From Lepisosteus oculatus (Eukaryota > Chordata > Actinopteri > Semionotiformes > Lepisosteidae), in contig NC_090708.1 in assembly GCF_040954835.1 (NCBI RefSeq), positions 27,974,001-28,038,000 on the forward strand: a stretch of 64,000 nucleotides of DNA. The letters are read 5' to 3'. Positions 1 through 10,040 of this stretch are shown here, piece after piece (positions within the stretch are counted from its first letter, which is position 1; each line of letters opens with the position of its first letter). A program made the position numbers and the translations under genes. The notes under the pieces were generated by a model, which saw nothing but the letters and a program-made list of their open reading frames with translations, was not told where the DNA came from and ran no database searches.

Positions 1-1010
1 TAACAACTCTCAGTAAGACAAGTTTATGAACAGAACAAACTGATAAGTTCAGAGATGAAAAGCATCAACTAATTCCCTTCATTTCCTACTCCCTGCCTTA
101 CAGTGGTATTAAAGATCCATTTTCACTGTAAGTAAAAGTGGATTATTAAGATGTTAAAGTTGACTTGCTTGGAAAAACATAATTCATAATATCCTTTAAA
201 AGTATTGAAAAGTGGAAACAGATTGATATGAATAAAAATCTTATATTAATGGCATGAGATAGTTGAACTTGTAAATTAACACAAAATGTTGTTTTTTTTT
301 GTTGAAGTAATTTGGCAAATTGCATGGAAAAACACCCATCTGGTTTGAAAACTGATATTTTAAGATCAAATGTGATCTCCAAACACTGAAGATTCAATTA
401 CAGAAATGTATTTTAAATCAAAATGGGATGGATTGCCCAAAACATTTTAATCTAAACCTCATGGTGAGCCTGTCATAAGTGCAGCATTTTCAAACTTGTA
501 ATGAATAATTTTGAATGAGGATAACATCTGTGAGTAGATACTGTATAATTCTATATTCCTTTATCCTTGAATAATCTGTAGTAAACTAAGAAAGTGGTAG
601 CAATTCAGAAGATAGTCACTCTGAAAAGTTTGAATTCTATATGACAAACATTCTCGAGGCAGGCTTGTTAGAATACACTGCTAACAATAATATTTTGTCT
701 TTAAGATATTCAACACTAACAAAAATATACACAATGAAAATACAGAACAATTTTGCACTATTAGGTTTACTATTACATGTACTTACAAGATTCGAAACAA
801 CGTATGATCAAGTATTATTCGAAATAAGAAGTATGAAAAAGTATTAATGTGAGAATTTTAACAATTAACATATAAAATAGTTTGAATATACACTACAAAT
901 CTATAATAAAACTATTATTTGTATTTGTGCCTTTTTATTCCACATTCCTGTGATTACAGATGTAATCTGAGTCTGTATCTAAATCAGTGTACAGTACTGT
1001 TCCAGAATTA
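1..1010. other. AT-rich DNA without recognised gene
   Basis: No coding frame, RNA gene or repeat end that I can recognise. The short open frames here have no family features and are no longer than chance would give in AT-rich DNA. Confidence 0.5.
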
Positions 1011-1011
1011 C

Positions 1012-1170
1012 ACACACCTGCCGGACAAGAAACTCCTTCTCTCATCTCAACTGCTTTTATGGGCAGCTCTTCACAGTGCCCCCAGAGGCTGCTGAGTGCA
1101 GAACTGTAGCTGTAGCTCTTATTAATCCAAAGAGACAGAAAGTGAGCACTGCACTAGAGAGAACAGGCCC
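1012..1170 (-). promoter_or_regulatory. OR-type promoter and first-exon block (copy 1)
   Basis: Read on the minus strand, this block matches 49233-49430 over about 160 bases in the same order. It has a homeodomain-like ATTAATAAG (1118-1126), a conserved stretch with GCTACAG and CTGCACT words, a TATA-like ATAAAAGC (1053-1060), and a short segment ending in CTTGTCCGGCAG followed by GTGTGT (exon edge at 1018). The order fits a compact promoter followed by a short noncoding exon with a splice donor. Because the better copy lies upstream of OR1 on the same strand, I infer that this one once served another OR whose coding exon would lie beyond the left edge of the window. The donor here (GTGTGT) is weaker than GTAAGT in the other copy. 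It could instead be part of an unrecognised repeat. Confidence 0.45.
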
Positions 1171-1446
1171 AAAGGGTGAACAAAAAAAACATCACTTCCT
1201 GAACACATACTCTTTTAAGACAAATTCTTAATTTGTAATTAGGTCCAAAGGACCTACAAAAAGAATGATCTATGAACACATACTGTTTAACAGCATGAAA
1301 ATGTATTAAAATAATTTAAGTCATTGACATTTTAAGATACTTTGAAGCAATAAATGTTGGAGAAAACAAAGCCTGAGTATCAATATTTTTTGTTTTGAGA
1401 TGACTAAAGAAGCATCTAATGAAATTGGGTACAATGACTTTAATAT

Positions 1447-1870
1447 ACAGATGCAGCCATTAAAAGTGTGCGCCACAAACATACAGCAGGCATTTTCCCA
1501 CGTCATAACGCGTCATACCGCGGTACGTGATTGGCTGGCCAAAATGACCTACAGGGGCACTCATGGGGCATTGGTCGGTCGTGGAAAGGTTTAATCATTT
1601 AATGTCTTTACTGTGCATGTTTTAGTATTGAATATTTATATGGAATTTTACCACTAAAGGGAAATTTTAGTAGCTGAGCATAAAAGGAATAGGAGCATAA
1701 CGGATCTAAAGGTCATAAACAATATTAATTTAGGAACATGAACATATTATGTAAACTGTAGAAAAAATACACACCAGTATTCCATTTCTCCCTAAACATT
1801 TTAAGCATCAAAGTCTTACATGCGGTTATTTCGGAAAAGTTTTTATGTGCTCCCTGCGCCTTCTGACCAT
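1447..1870 (+). repeat. R1 mosaic repeat, terminal module
   Basis: Starts TA-CAGATGCAGCCATT, then a CpG-rich segment with GCGGTACGTGATTGGCTGG, then an AT-rich module with GTCTTTACTGTGC and CCATTTCTCCCTAAAC. The same order recurs from 4321 and around 8766/14480, and partly at 37941. In reverse it appears ending at about 21866 and 47303. I name it R1; TA followed by CAG suggests a DNA-transposon end, but no transposase is visible. Confidence 0.6.
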
Positions 1871-2029
1871 GTCACTGTACGTTTAAAAGCATACTTTTAG
1901 AATTTGATTAATAGGAAATATAATATGGAATTGCGTAACTTAAGAAATTAATAACGGTATAACTATATTCATGTACTGTTGCACAAACAGTAGTTTAAGA
2001 CTTTCCATTGAGATGTGCTTGTCACATGA

Positions 2030-2095
2030 CTGCCTCGGTGGCGTGATGGACTTGTTATCCTGAGGTTGAGTGTTCAAACCCAGGTGTCGTCATCA
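2030..2095 (+). other. tRNA-like (pol III box) module, SINE-head type
   Basis: An A-box-like CGGTGGCGTGATGG (2036-2049) is followed at normal spacing by a B-box-like TGTTCAAACCC (2071-2081). There is no cloverleaf with a paired acceptor stem, so this is a SINE head or tRNA-derived relic and not a tRNA gene. It is followed by a short A/T-rich tail like those after the tRNA-like modules at 5054 and 38360. Confidence 0.4.
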
Positions 2096-2491
2096 GTTTT
2101 CTATTAACAAATAAAAATTTCTTTGAAAAACTAAAATAGCTAATATTATTGGCATTATATTGACATTTTTTTATAATTCTAAATATCACAACATGTTCGT
2201 ACTGTATGTACACAGAGGTAGGGCGCAAATTCACGTGATCCCTATCAATAAAGGGTATTAAAATCCCTTTAGATCTCCCTTCAGATTGAAAAGGTTATAA
2301 TAATATCTTCGATGTCGCATCTTCCCAATTTAGCTGATCTTTTGCTGCCTATGTATCACTTGAGTGTATGGAGTAGTGTCAGCTGTCAATGATAGCAGAC
2401 CCCCCCCCCTTAGGCTGGGCAAACAATTTTTTTAATTTTTAAAAAAGAAATAAAAAATAGATATAATGATATAAATATTTACTGCAAATAC

Positions 2492-3745
2492 AATACTGCT
2501 ATGTTTCGGTTGTGAATCCTTCTTCATGTGTGAGGGTGAAATGCGTGGAGTTTGCAATGTAGGGCACTCTGGACGGGTTAAACTTTAATGCAGGAAAAAT
2601 GTATTTCTCAGAAGCTACAGTATACTGATTCTTATGGAATATGTTTCCTTTCTTCTTTTTTTCAGCATTGAATAAACCTATTACTTGATTCTTATGGAAG
2701 CCCCTTTCCGCCAGGGAGTAAAACAAACACACACTTTTTCATTGACAAAAAGTAACGCCACACTCTCTTGTTTAAAGCACCACATCTCTACCAGTTAAAA
2801 AGAGGAGACACTACACTTTAACTATTCGGTTCACAGAGAAATTTCACCAGAGCCTCTTATTAATAGTTAATGCTAACACCTAACTTTACTAACGCTAGAA
2901 GTACTACTGTAAGCAAAAAAAATGATTTTTGGAGGGGGGGGGCAGTATTTCTTTGTGAACATGTGTACACAGCAGTCCCCCCGGGTTTCAGTTAGTGCAT
3001 AATTACGTATTAATGAAAACCGGAGGTTTAAAAAAGAGAATTATCTCACTGATAGTTTTATGTGGAGGCAGTGAATATTTTCACAAGTCGTGGTCTTTAT
3101 AATGCATTTGGTTTGAAGGCTTTCTGTGTTTCCCTTCCAAAGATATGGACAGAAGAATATTTGGGCATGGTCAAAAAGCATGGTTTTTATGGTCTGTAGC
3201 TCAAATCCTGCTTAATTAAAAATTAGACACAGCGTGGTGTTTATGGTCTGTAGCTCAAATCATGCTTAATTAAAAATTAGACACAAGAAGAGTGTTATTG
3301 GACAATGTTGTTATGCTAAAGAAATCAATAATGATATTAATTCAAAGATCTAAATATATTTAACGCTTACGCCTGACATAAGTGGTGCCGGCCTGCACGG
3401 GGACCACTCGACAGCCGGCTGGCTGTGCTGTCACTGCCTATTTAGTAGCTATTCAGAGGGAAATGCGGTGACACCTCTAATGTCAGGCGTAAGCCTTAAA
3501 AATATTTAGCTGAAAAGCTGTACAACACAAGAAATACTGCCCCCCCTCCAAAACCCCTTTTTTTTTTGCTTACAGTAGTACTTCTCGAGGTTAAGAAAGT
3601 TAGGTGTTAGCATAAACTATTAGTAAGAGGGTCTGGTCAAATTTCTCTGTGAACTGAAGAGTTAAAGAGTAAGGTTTCTTCTCCTTTTAACGGGAAGAGA
3701 CGTGGTGCTTTAAAAAAGAGAGTGTAACCTTTATGTAGGTGTTTG
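2492..3745. repeat. FB1: fold-back element with long inverted arms
   Basis: The outer arms at about 2760-2960 and 3535-3740 are inverted copies of each other (GAGCCTCTTA...TAAGAGG; TAACACCTAACTTT...; a G-run opposite a C-run). The left arm is preceded by a tail (2499-2750) holding a 77-codon open frame. An inverted second copy, FB2, is at 28070-29165 with the same tail, arms and central palindrome, so this is a dispersed family of about 1.1-1.25 kb. No transposase is encoded; it is likely a non-autonomous DNA transposon. Exact ends are uncertain. Confidence 0.65.
3350..3509. repeat. Central palindromic MITE-like unit in FB1
   Basis: About 160 bp bounded by inverted repeats of CTAAATATATTTAACGCTTA type: AACGCTTACGCCTGACAT on the left and ATGTCAGGCGTAAGCCTT on the right. 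The centre is GC-rich (GCCGGCCTGCACGG, ACAGCCGGCTGGCTG). The same unit sits at the equivalent place in FB2, so it was present before the two copies separated. Confidence 0.6.
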
Positions 3746-4320
3746 CTGGGAAGAGAGGGAGAGAGTTACATACTGTAGGTGATTGCATAGGCACAACAAG
3801 TGCACCTGATAAGTATCTTCTACTGCAGCTATGCCTATTAAACACCCTGCAAAGATGCCATCCTGTCACGAACCTATTCTTTTAGAAAAGGTCCACCTAG
3901 CACTAAAATTCAGAACAGCATGTACTGTAGCATTAAAGGTGTTGGAGTCTTGATGAATTCCTCTCAGTAAAAAATGGTCCAACACCAGTATCAGCCCAAG
4001 GTAATTGTGGAGTACTCCCATATACATTTAAATGTCGGGGTACTCCTTTGCAATTATGCTTCAGTTCTGTACCAACTGCAACACGTTTTGACAGAGAAAA
4101 GCCACCAGGTGCTGTTATAACAGACATGCAAAACCTTTTAATAAGAAAAAAAATAACTATTCTATGACACCTTAGGTGGACTAGAGCCATTTTTAATAGA
4201 ATGGTTCCCAAAACAAAAACACAGGACCCTTCAATTGGGTGAACAACAATAGTATCAATGACAATGAAAGGACAGAGTATTCAAACCCACCATGTTTGTT
4301 TTCTACAGAAAATATATCCA

Positions 4321-6103
4321 TACAGATGCAGCCATTCAAAGTGCACGGCACAGACACGTACCGGAGGTAATTGGGTACGGCCTCGCGTATCGTGACGCAC
4401 GTTGACGCAAAATACCGCAGTACATGATTGGTTGACCGACAGGGGCGCTCGTGGTCCGTTGGTTGGTCGTAGAAAGATTTAAATGTCTTTACTGTGCCCG
4501 TTTTAGTATTGAATATTTCTATGGAATTTTACCACTGAAGGGAAATCTTAGTAGCTGAGCATAAAAAGAATAGGAGCATACTGTAACGCGTGTGAAGGCC
4601 ATAAACAATATTAATTTTGGAACATAAACATACAGTATGTTTATGGCTGGTTTCAGTACTTTAAAGAAAACATACACGAAACATGGTTTCATTATGACCA
4701 GAATCGGTCTTGAGATATTTTTAACTTGATTTGTAGTATTTGAGAGGTATGTCTTAACACCTATACTACAGTGCGTAAATACTGCTCACGTAATACTGTA
4801 AATAAAAAATACACACCAGTATTCCATTTCTCCCTAAACATTTTAAGCTTCGAAGTCTTTAACTAACATGATACCGGAGTCAACAAGCATACTTTTAGAA
4901 TTTGATTAAACGGGAATATAATATGGAATCGTGTATCTAAAGAAATTAATAACGATATAATTATATTCATGTACCGCAACACAAGAATAGTACACGCTGT
5001 ACACTGTCTGTTGATAATGTTTCTGCAGGGCTTTTTCAGCAGTTCACATGTGACCTTGCTGGTGGCGCTGTGGGTTAGGTTCCTGACTCCAATGTCACAT
5101 GGTGAGTGTTTGAATCCAGCCAAAGCCATGACTTTTTTTTTAACAAACATTTCTTTGAAAAAATAAAACTTTTCCCTGGGTCAGTGATTAAATAAAACCT
5201 CACTCGCACTAAGCAAATTTATATTTCTAAATATCACAACATGATCGAATTTAAGTCATTTTAATAACAATGAATAGTCACCTATGCATTACAATATAAA
5301 CATTTATATTGATTTAAATCGCATTTTGATTTAAATTGCAAACGCGGGTTTAAATATATATGTTTTTTGATTCACAATCAGACAAATGCAACATAAATTG
5401 ATATCTTTGTCTTCTTAGTATCTTAATAAACTTTCAGCGTAGCATTCTCCCCGTTTAGATTTATTTTTCTTGGGATCTTGGGATCAAATGTGGAAAGATT
5501 AGATTGTAATTGTTTTTATTTTTAAATACATTTTAGAAAAGTGTAATCTATACTAAAAAGCTGTACACAACCTGCTATAAAGATACATATTGTAATACTT
5601 TCGGGTTCAGATAGGACAGACACAAGAACTCAGACTTGTGGAGTTAAAGCAAGTTAAAACCTTGATTTTATATATCACCTTTAAAAGTGGCATCTCGAAG
5701 CAAAGTTAATACCCAACACTGATTGTACCCATCTGTCATGCTAATAAAGCACCTTGAAATGAATTGAATTGAGAGATAGAGGGGGGGTAGGGCGAGTGAG
5801 AGAGCACAGCCAGGACAGACAGGCAAATAAGAATCACTCCACAGACATTCACAACAGCGACATATCATAAAATGCACCTTTTTAAAATTGCAACCCATAA
5901 ATAAAGCTGATACTGTTTAGACTTTTAATTGTTTTAAACTGTATTACAGCAGCACAATGCACAATGCAACGTAAATTGCAAAAATGCGCTTGGAATCTGT
6001 CCAAGCCCTACTTTGTCAGGCATTTTCTTTTACTGTAACAGACATGAAAACTCCCTTGCTTTTAACAGAGCGTTTCATAATTTAACTACGAAATTTAACT
6101 ACA
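4321..6103 (+). repeat. R1 mosaic repeat, long copy
   Basis: Starts CAGATGCAGCCATTCAAAG after TA. Modules in order are: CpG-rich end; CTGAAGGGAAATCTTAGTAG block; CCATTTCTCCCTAAAC block; tRNA-like module (5054-5125); ATCACAACATGATCGA block; CTTTCGGGTTCAG block; and the 5660-5830 block, which recurs inverted at 41040-41230. The sequence resumes after the LINE at 8046. The open frames inside (such as 4863-5150 reverse) are shadows of the repeat. Confidence 0.6.
5054..5125 (+). other. tRNA-like module inside R1
   Basis: A-box-like TGGCGCTGTGGG (5063-5074) and B-box-like GTTTGAATCC (5108-5117), about 34 bases apart. It is followed by a T-run and AACAAACATTTCTTTG. The same module recurs at 38360-38425 (plus) and 40795-40870 (minus). 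I infer an ancient tRNA-derived SINE head carried by R1. No intact cloverleaf is visible. Confidence 0.5.
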
Positions 6104-6149
6104 AAAATTATTTAAACTGCGACACTTATGCACTTGTGTCGTAGGGAAA

Positions 6150-8000
6150 AGGAAAAAGAGGGCTTTCCAGGCAGGTGACAAGGAGGAGCTGAAGAGAGCA
6201 CAGAAAGAGCTGAAGGTAAGAGTTAGGGAAAGCAAGGTGGCTTATGGGAGGAAAATGGAGGACAGGCTGAGGGAGAGCAATGTGAGAGATGTATGGAATG
6301 GAATGAGGAAGATCTCCGGATACAAGTTGTCCGGCAGCCAACAGAGTGAGGGAGGCCTGGAGAGGGCCAATGAGCTGAATCTTTTCTTTAACAGATTCGA
6401 TACAGGGTCCAATGTCCATTCACCTCACAGGCCTTCACCCCAGACACCCTCTTCATGTCCTCAGTCACCCCATCATGTGATCCCTCCTACTCCTACTCCA
6501 TCTTCCCCTGCCCTCCTCGGCTTATCCATCACAGCTGACCAGGTCAGAAGGGAGTTGAGGAGACTCCATGCAGGGAAGGCAGCGGGTCTTGATGGTGTCA
6601 ACTCCAGGGTGCTAAAGATCTGCACAGACCAACTGGGTTCAGTGCTGCAGTATATCTTTAACCTCAGCCTGAGATTAGAAAAGGTTCCGGTGCTCTACAA
6701 GACATCTTGCCTGGTCCCAGTACCCAAAAAGGGGCACCCTAAAGTCTTGAATGACTACAGACCAGTGGCTTGTAATGGACCACCTCAGAACCCTGGTGAG
6801 TACAGCACTGGACAGTTCGCCTACCTCCACGCCTACTGGGAGTGGAGGATGCAGTCGTCTATCTGCTACACAGAGCTAACTCTCACCTGGAGAAGACAGG
6901 GAGCATTGTGAGAGTTATGTTCTTTGACTTCTCCAGTGCCTTTAACACCATCCATCCACCTTTTCTGAGAGATAAGCTAAGAGTGGCGCAGGTGGACACT
7001 CCCCTGGTGTCTTGGATTATAGACTATCTGACCTGTAGACCACAGTATGTATGGCTACAGAGCTGTGTGTCCGAACAGATTGTTAGCAGTACTGGGGCTC
7101 CACAGGGGACTGTCCTTGCTCCATTCCTGTTCTCCTTTTACACCTCTGACTTCAGGTACAACTCTGAAACATGTCATCTGCAGAAGTTTTCAGATGACTC
7201 TGCAATTGTGGGGTGTGTTAGAGAGGGGAGGGAGGAGGAATATAGGAGCTTGATAACCAATTTTGTGGAGTGGTGTCATCTTAACCATGTCCAGCTTAAC
7301 ACCAGCAAGACCAAAGAAATGATCTTCGACTTTCGAAGGAATAAGTCTCCGCTGAACCCTGTTTCCATCCAGGGTGAGGACATAGAGGGCGTACATTCCT
7401 ACAAGTACTTAGGGGTACACCTGGATGATAAGGTGGATGCTGCACATTGGTGGTGGTGGAGGGGAGACCCCATTACCTGTAAAGCGCTTTGAGTGGAGTG
7501 TCCAGAAAAGCGCTATATAAGTGTAAGCAATTATTAATTATTATTATTATAAGCTGGAGTGGTCTGGTAACACTGACGCCCTGTACAAGAAAGGTCAGAG
7601 CCAACTTTATTTTCGTAGGAGACTCAGGTCCTGTGGTGTGTGTGGAACACTGCTACACATTTTTTATGAATCAGTGGTGGCGGCAACCATCTTCTATGCT
7701 GTTGTGTGCTAGGGCAGCAGCATCATGACAAAAGATGCAAATAGGCTCAATAAACTTATCAGGAAGGCTGGCACTGTGCTGGGGATTAGCCTTGACCCCA
7801 TGGAGGTGGTGGCTGAGAGGAGAATGCTGACCAAGCTCACAGCCATCATGAACAACACCTCTCATCCGCTTCATGTGACTGTTACTGGGCAGCGGAGCAC
7901 ATTTAGCAATAGACTGCTCCAGCTACAGTGTTCAAGGGAACGTTTCCGCAGGTCTTTCCTCCAGGTGGCTGTCAGGGTGTATAACGCTGCCCTAGGCTAG
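6150..8000 (+). pseudogene. LINE reverse transcriptase, broken
   Basis: The frame opens at about 6150 with the linker before the RT domain (KEELKRAQKELK, VWNGMRKISGYK) and FFNRFDT. It continues through LGLSITADQVRRELRRLHAG, the fingers (KAAGLDGVNSRVLK), and a palm start in a second frame after a deletion and shift near 6780-6842. The second frame carries VMFFDFSSAFNTIHPP, STGAPQGTVLAPFLF and the catalytic FSDDSAIVG motif. A SINE splits the gene at 7433. After it the thumb region resumes (about 7554-8000) with an internal stop at about 7711 and VAERRMLTKL near 7807-7836. The motif set is typical of fish non-LTR retrotransposons of the L2/CR1/Rex1 group; I cannot choose the exact clade. The catalytic Asp pair is kept, but the copy cannot make a whole protein. 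Confidence 0.85.
7433..7553 (+). mobile_element. Short SINE/LINE-tail insertion inside the LINE
   Basis: About 116 bases with TGTAAAGCGCTTTGAGTG and AAAAGCGCTATATAAGTG, ending in a TTA/ATT microsatellite tail. This 3' end is common among fish short retroposons. It is flanked by ATAAG at 7428-7432 and 7549-7553, and the LINE reading frame continues on the far side, so it is a secondary insertion. Confidence 0.75.
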
Positions 8001-8045
8001 GACTGTTAGCCCTTTATTTGCTCTTCTATGGACAGCATGTTTACG

Positions 8046-8918
8046 AAAATTATTTAAACTGCGACACTTATCATTCAACCAGAGCTCGAAATATCACAAG
8101 GATCCTCGAGAGCACAGCAAAGATTGTATTAAAAGTATACTAGTGACAAACTAGTATACTTTAGATCTTTTTTTCTGAACCGGGGAAAATCTGATCATGT
8201 TTCTCTATAACAATAATAAAAAAACATTATTTTACATATCACCTTTATGTGATATCACCTTAAGGACAGCACATACAAGGGTTAATTGCACAATGGACCG
8301 CTCAGAGAAATTTAAAATAGTCTTCTTTAGGTGTGAGGGCAGGAGTGGATCGCAGCAGGCATAATCAGCAAATTAGGAAAACAAAGAACAGGACAGGTGA
8401 GACGTGTATCCAGAGAGCAAGTGATCAGAAAAAGGAACAGCTTTTAACATAACATTCAGAAATACAATCAAGAATAGTTTTGTGGTGTTTGTATAGATGA
8501 AACGTTCCTAAAACGTATAACGTAACAAAATTAAAGACGATTAAAATCTGTAATCTTTCCACTTATATGTCATCGGAAAATACAAAAAGTTTCTGCTTTG
8601 TGTAAGGATGGTATCAAAAAGTAATCTAAGTGGTGAGAAAGCTGAGCTCAATGATAATTAAGGGACTTAAAAGTAAAAGGAGATGCTTCATATTGCTTGA
8701 CTAATTTTTAAAACTAAGTTATAAATGCAGACGCTCTCTAAGTGCAGTGCCGGGTCTAAATATCTAAGCCATTCAAAATGCGCGGTCAAAACCCAATGTA
8801 CAGTAACCTACCTGCAGGGCACCGCGGTAAGTGATTGGCTGGCCAAAATGACCGACAGGGGCACTCGTGGTGCATTGGTTGGTAGTGAAATGATTTAATA
8901 ATTTAATGTCTTTACTGT
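8046..8918 (+). repeat. R1 continuation up to ERV1
   Basis: This is host sequence resuming after the LINE. The block 8440-8765 recurs in the same order at 45580-45930. From 8766 the R1 terminal module begins again (GCCATTCAAAATGCGCGG, then AGTGATTGGCTGGCC) and runs to GTCTTTACTGT, where ERV1 is inserted. There is no coding sequence. Confidence 0.55.
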
Positions 8919-9328
8919 TGAAGAAAGATGTGAAGACGGGGGTTTGAATTTAATCTTTTCTGTAGGGGGTTTAGACTTCCAAGTCACAAGCAGGGGTTTA
9001 TGGCAGGAAAGGGGGTTAACTGATAAGGATTGCAGATGCCAGCTAGGAACCCCCCTGGGTGTAATGTTAAACTGACCATTTGCCCAGAACATCATAAACT
9101 GGCCAAATACCATGAACCCCCCTCTTTACCATCAGACCGAGTGACGTCAGAAACGGAGAAGAAAACTGTATATAACCCAAAAGTTTGTAACAATACGGTG
9201 AACAATACTTCGGTTTTGTTGTTTCTTGCGGGAAACAAGACTTCGGCTTTATTGTTCCTTGCATGCAATAAACTCATCTGTTTTCACTTCATCTCGGGAT
9301 CAAGAACCTTATTTCTTCTGTTACAACA
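8919..9328 (+). repeat. ERV1 5' LTR
   Basis: 410 bp, TGAAGAAAGATG...TTACAACA. It contains a CRE-type site, a TATA box and an AATAAA signal (9267-9272). A near-duplicate of about 33 bases, both copies starting ACTTCGG, lies at 9208-9272. It differs from the 3' LTR at 9001 (T against C) and 9156 (G against A). Confidence 0.93.
9142..9175 (+). promoter_or_regulatory. ERV1 LTR promoter: CRE and TATA box
   Basis: A perfect TGACGTCA (ATF/CREB consensus) at 9142-9149 is followed by TATATAA at 9169-9175. Transcription would start about 25-30 bases downstream. AATAAA at 9267-9272 would mark the polyadenylation signal in the downstream LTR. The same sites are conserved in the 3' LTR. Confidence 0.7.
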
Positions 9329-9332
9329 AATT

Positions 9333-9350
9333 TGGCGTAGTCGGCGGATG
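9333..9350 (+). other. ERV1 primer-binding site (tRNA-Ser type)
   Basis: TGGCGTAGTCGGCGGATG starts four bases after the LTR. Its complement matches the 3' end of vertebrate tRNA-Ser (acceptor strand ...CGACTACG plus CCA), exactly over the first 13 bases. Assignment to serine is from knowledge of the tRNA and was not searched. Confidence 0.7.
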
Positions 9351-9619
9351 CTCCAGAAGGCGCAGAACTTCCCATCGGCAGGAGAGACGGTCAGCGCGCA
9401 CATAACTAAGAGGTAAGGACTCCTCTTTTATTTAAAAGTCCCGACTCTCTCTGACCGATTGGGAAATCTCTGCTCCCTGCGAGAATCGCCCGAGATGACG
9501 GAGTAAACGTGAGTTTCTGAATTCCTCTGGCCCGGGGAAGGCACCGGTGTATGTAATGGGTTGTTTGCTGTAAGCCCAGAATTTGGTCTGGCAGGGGTTC
9601 CGCGGTATTGTGTACAGGC

Positions 9620-10040
9620 GTTCGAAGCTGGTGTATGCCTTAATTGCGCGTGGAGTTTTGAACGGGTTTTGGACCCTTACCGTGAAGTCAGGACTGGTGT
9701 GGGTCTTAATTGCACCCGGAGTTCTGAAGGTCAGAACTGGTTTGGGTCTTAATTGCACCCGGAGTTCTGAGGCTCTGAATCGGTGTGGGCCTTAATTGCG
9801 CCCGGGGTTCTAGAGCAAGTGGTGCATTAAATGCACGTAGTTCAGGACTGGTGTGGGTCTTAGTTGCACCCGGAGTTCTGAAGGTCAGAACTGGTGTGGG
9901 TCTTAATTGCACCCGGAGTTCTGTGGCTCGGGATCGGTGTGGGCCTTAATTGCGCCCGGGGTTCTGGAGCTGAGTGGTGCATTAAATGCACGTATAATCC
10001 AGGATTGGTGTGGGCTTTAATTACGCCCGGGGTCCTGAGA
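9620..10040 (+). repeat. ERV1 leader tandem repeat with higher-order period
   Basis: A 43-bp unit (GGTGTGGGTCTTAATTGCAC then CCGGAGTTCTG) starts at about 9696, 9739, 9782, 9850, 9893, 9936 and 10006. Spacing is 43, 43, 68, 43, 43, 70, which makes a 154-bp higher-order unit occurring twice. Each longer spacer contains the palindrome GTGCATTAAATGCAC (9822-9836 and 9977-9991). A diverged unit lies at about 9630. The leader from 9351 to 10819 has no supported gene. Confidence 0.85.

Larger units (their letters stand above)
6130..8045 (+). mobile_element. 5'-truncated L2/CR1-like LINE
   Basis: The element is flanked by a 26-base direct repeat (6104-6129 and 8046-8071, from AAAATTATTTAAACTGCG to CACTTAT). 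A related repeat on the minus strand near 22725-22765 carries the uninterrupted sequence, so the insertion limits are firm. It contains reverse-transcriptase coding sequence broken by frameshifts and stops, and lacks the endonuclease and N-terminal part. It inserted into an R1 copy. Confidence 0.85.

Noticed and set aside
2499..2732. 77-codon frame similar to the 74-codon frame at 28954-29178
   Set aside because: Both are in the tails of FB1 and FB2. Only two copies, no domain, and different C-termini; protein conservation cannot be separated from repeat similarity.
4863..5166. Overlapping frames on both strands, with similar frames at 38242-38433 and 40791-40976
   Set aside because: The shared peptide is the antisense of the tRNA-like block in R1; it recurs because the DNA repeat recurs, and differs in length in each copy.
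9620..10040. CRISPR-like array
   Set aside because: Spacers are not unique and units are contiguous tandem repeats in a retroviral leader in a vertebrate-like genome.
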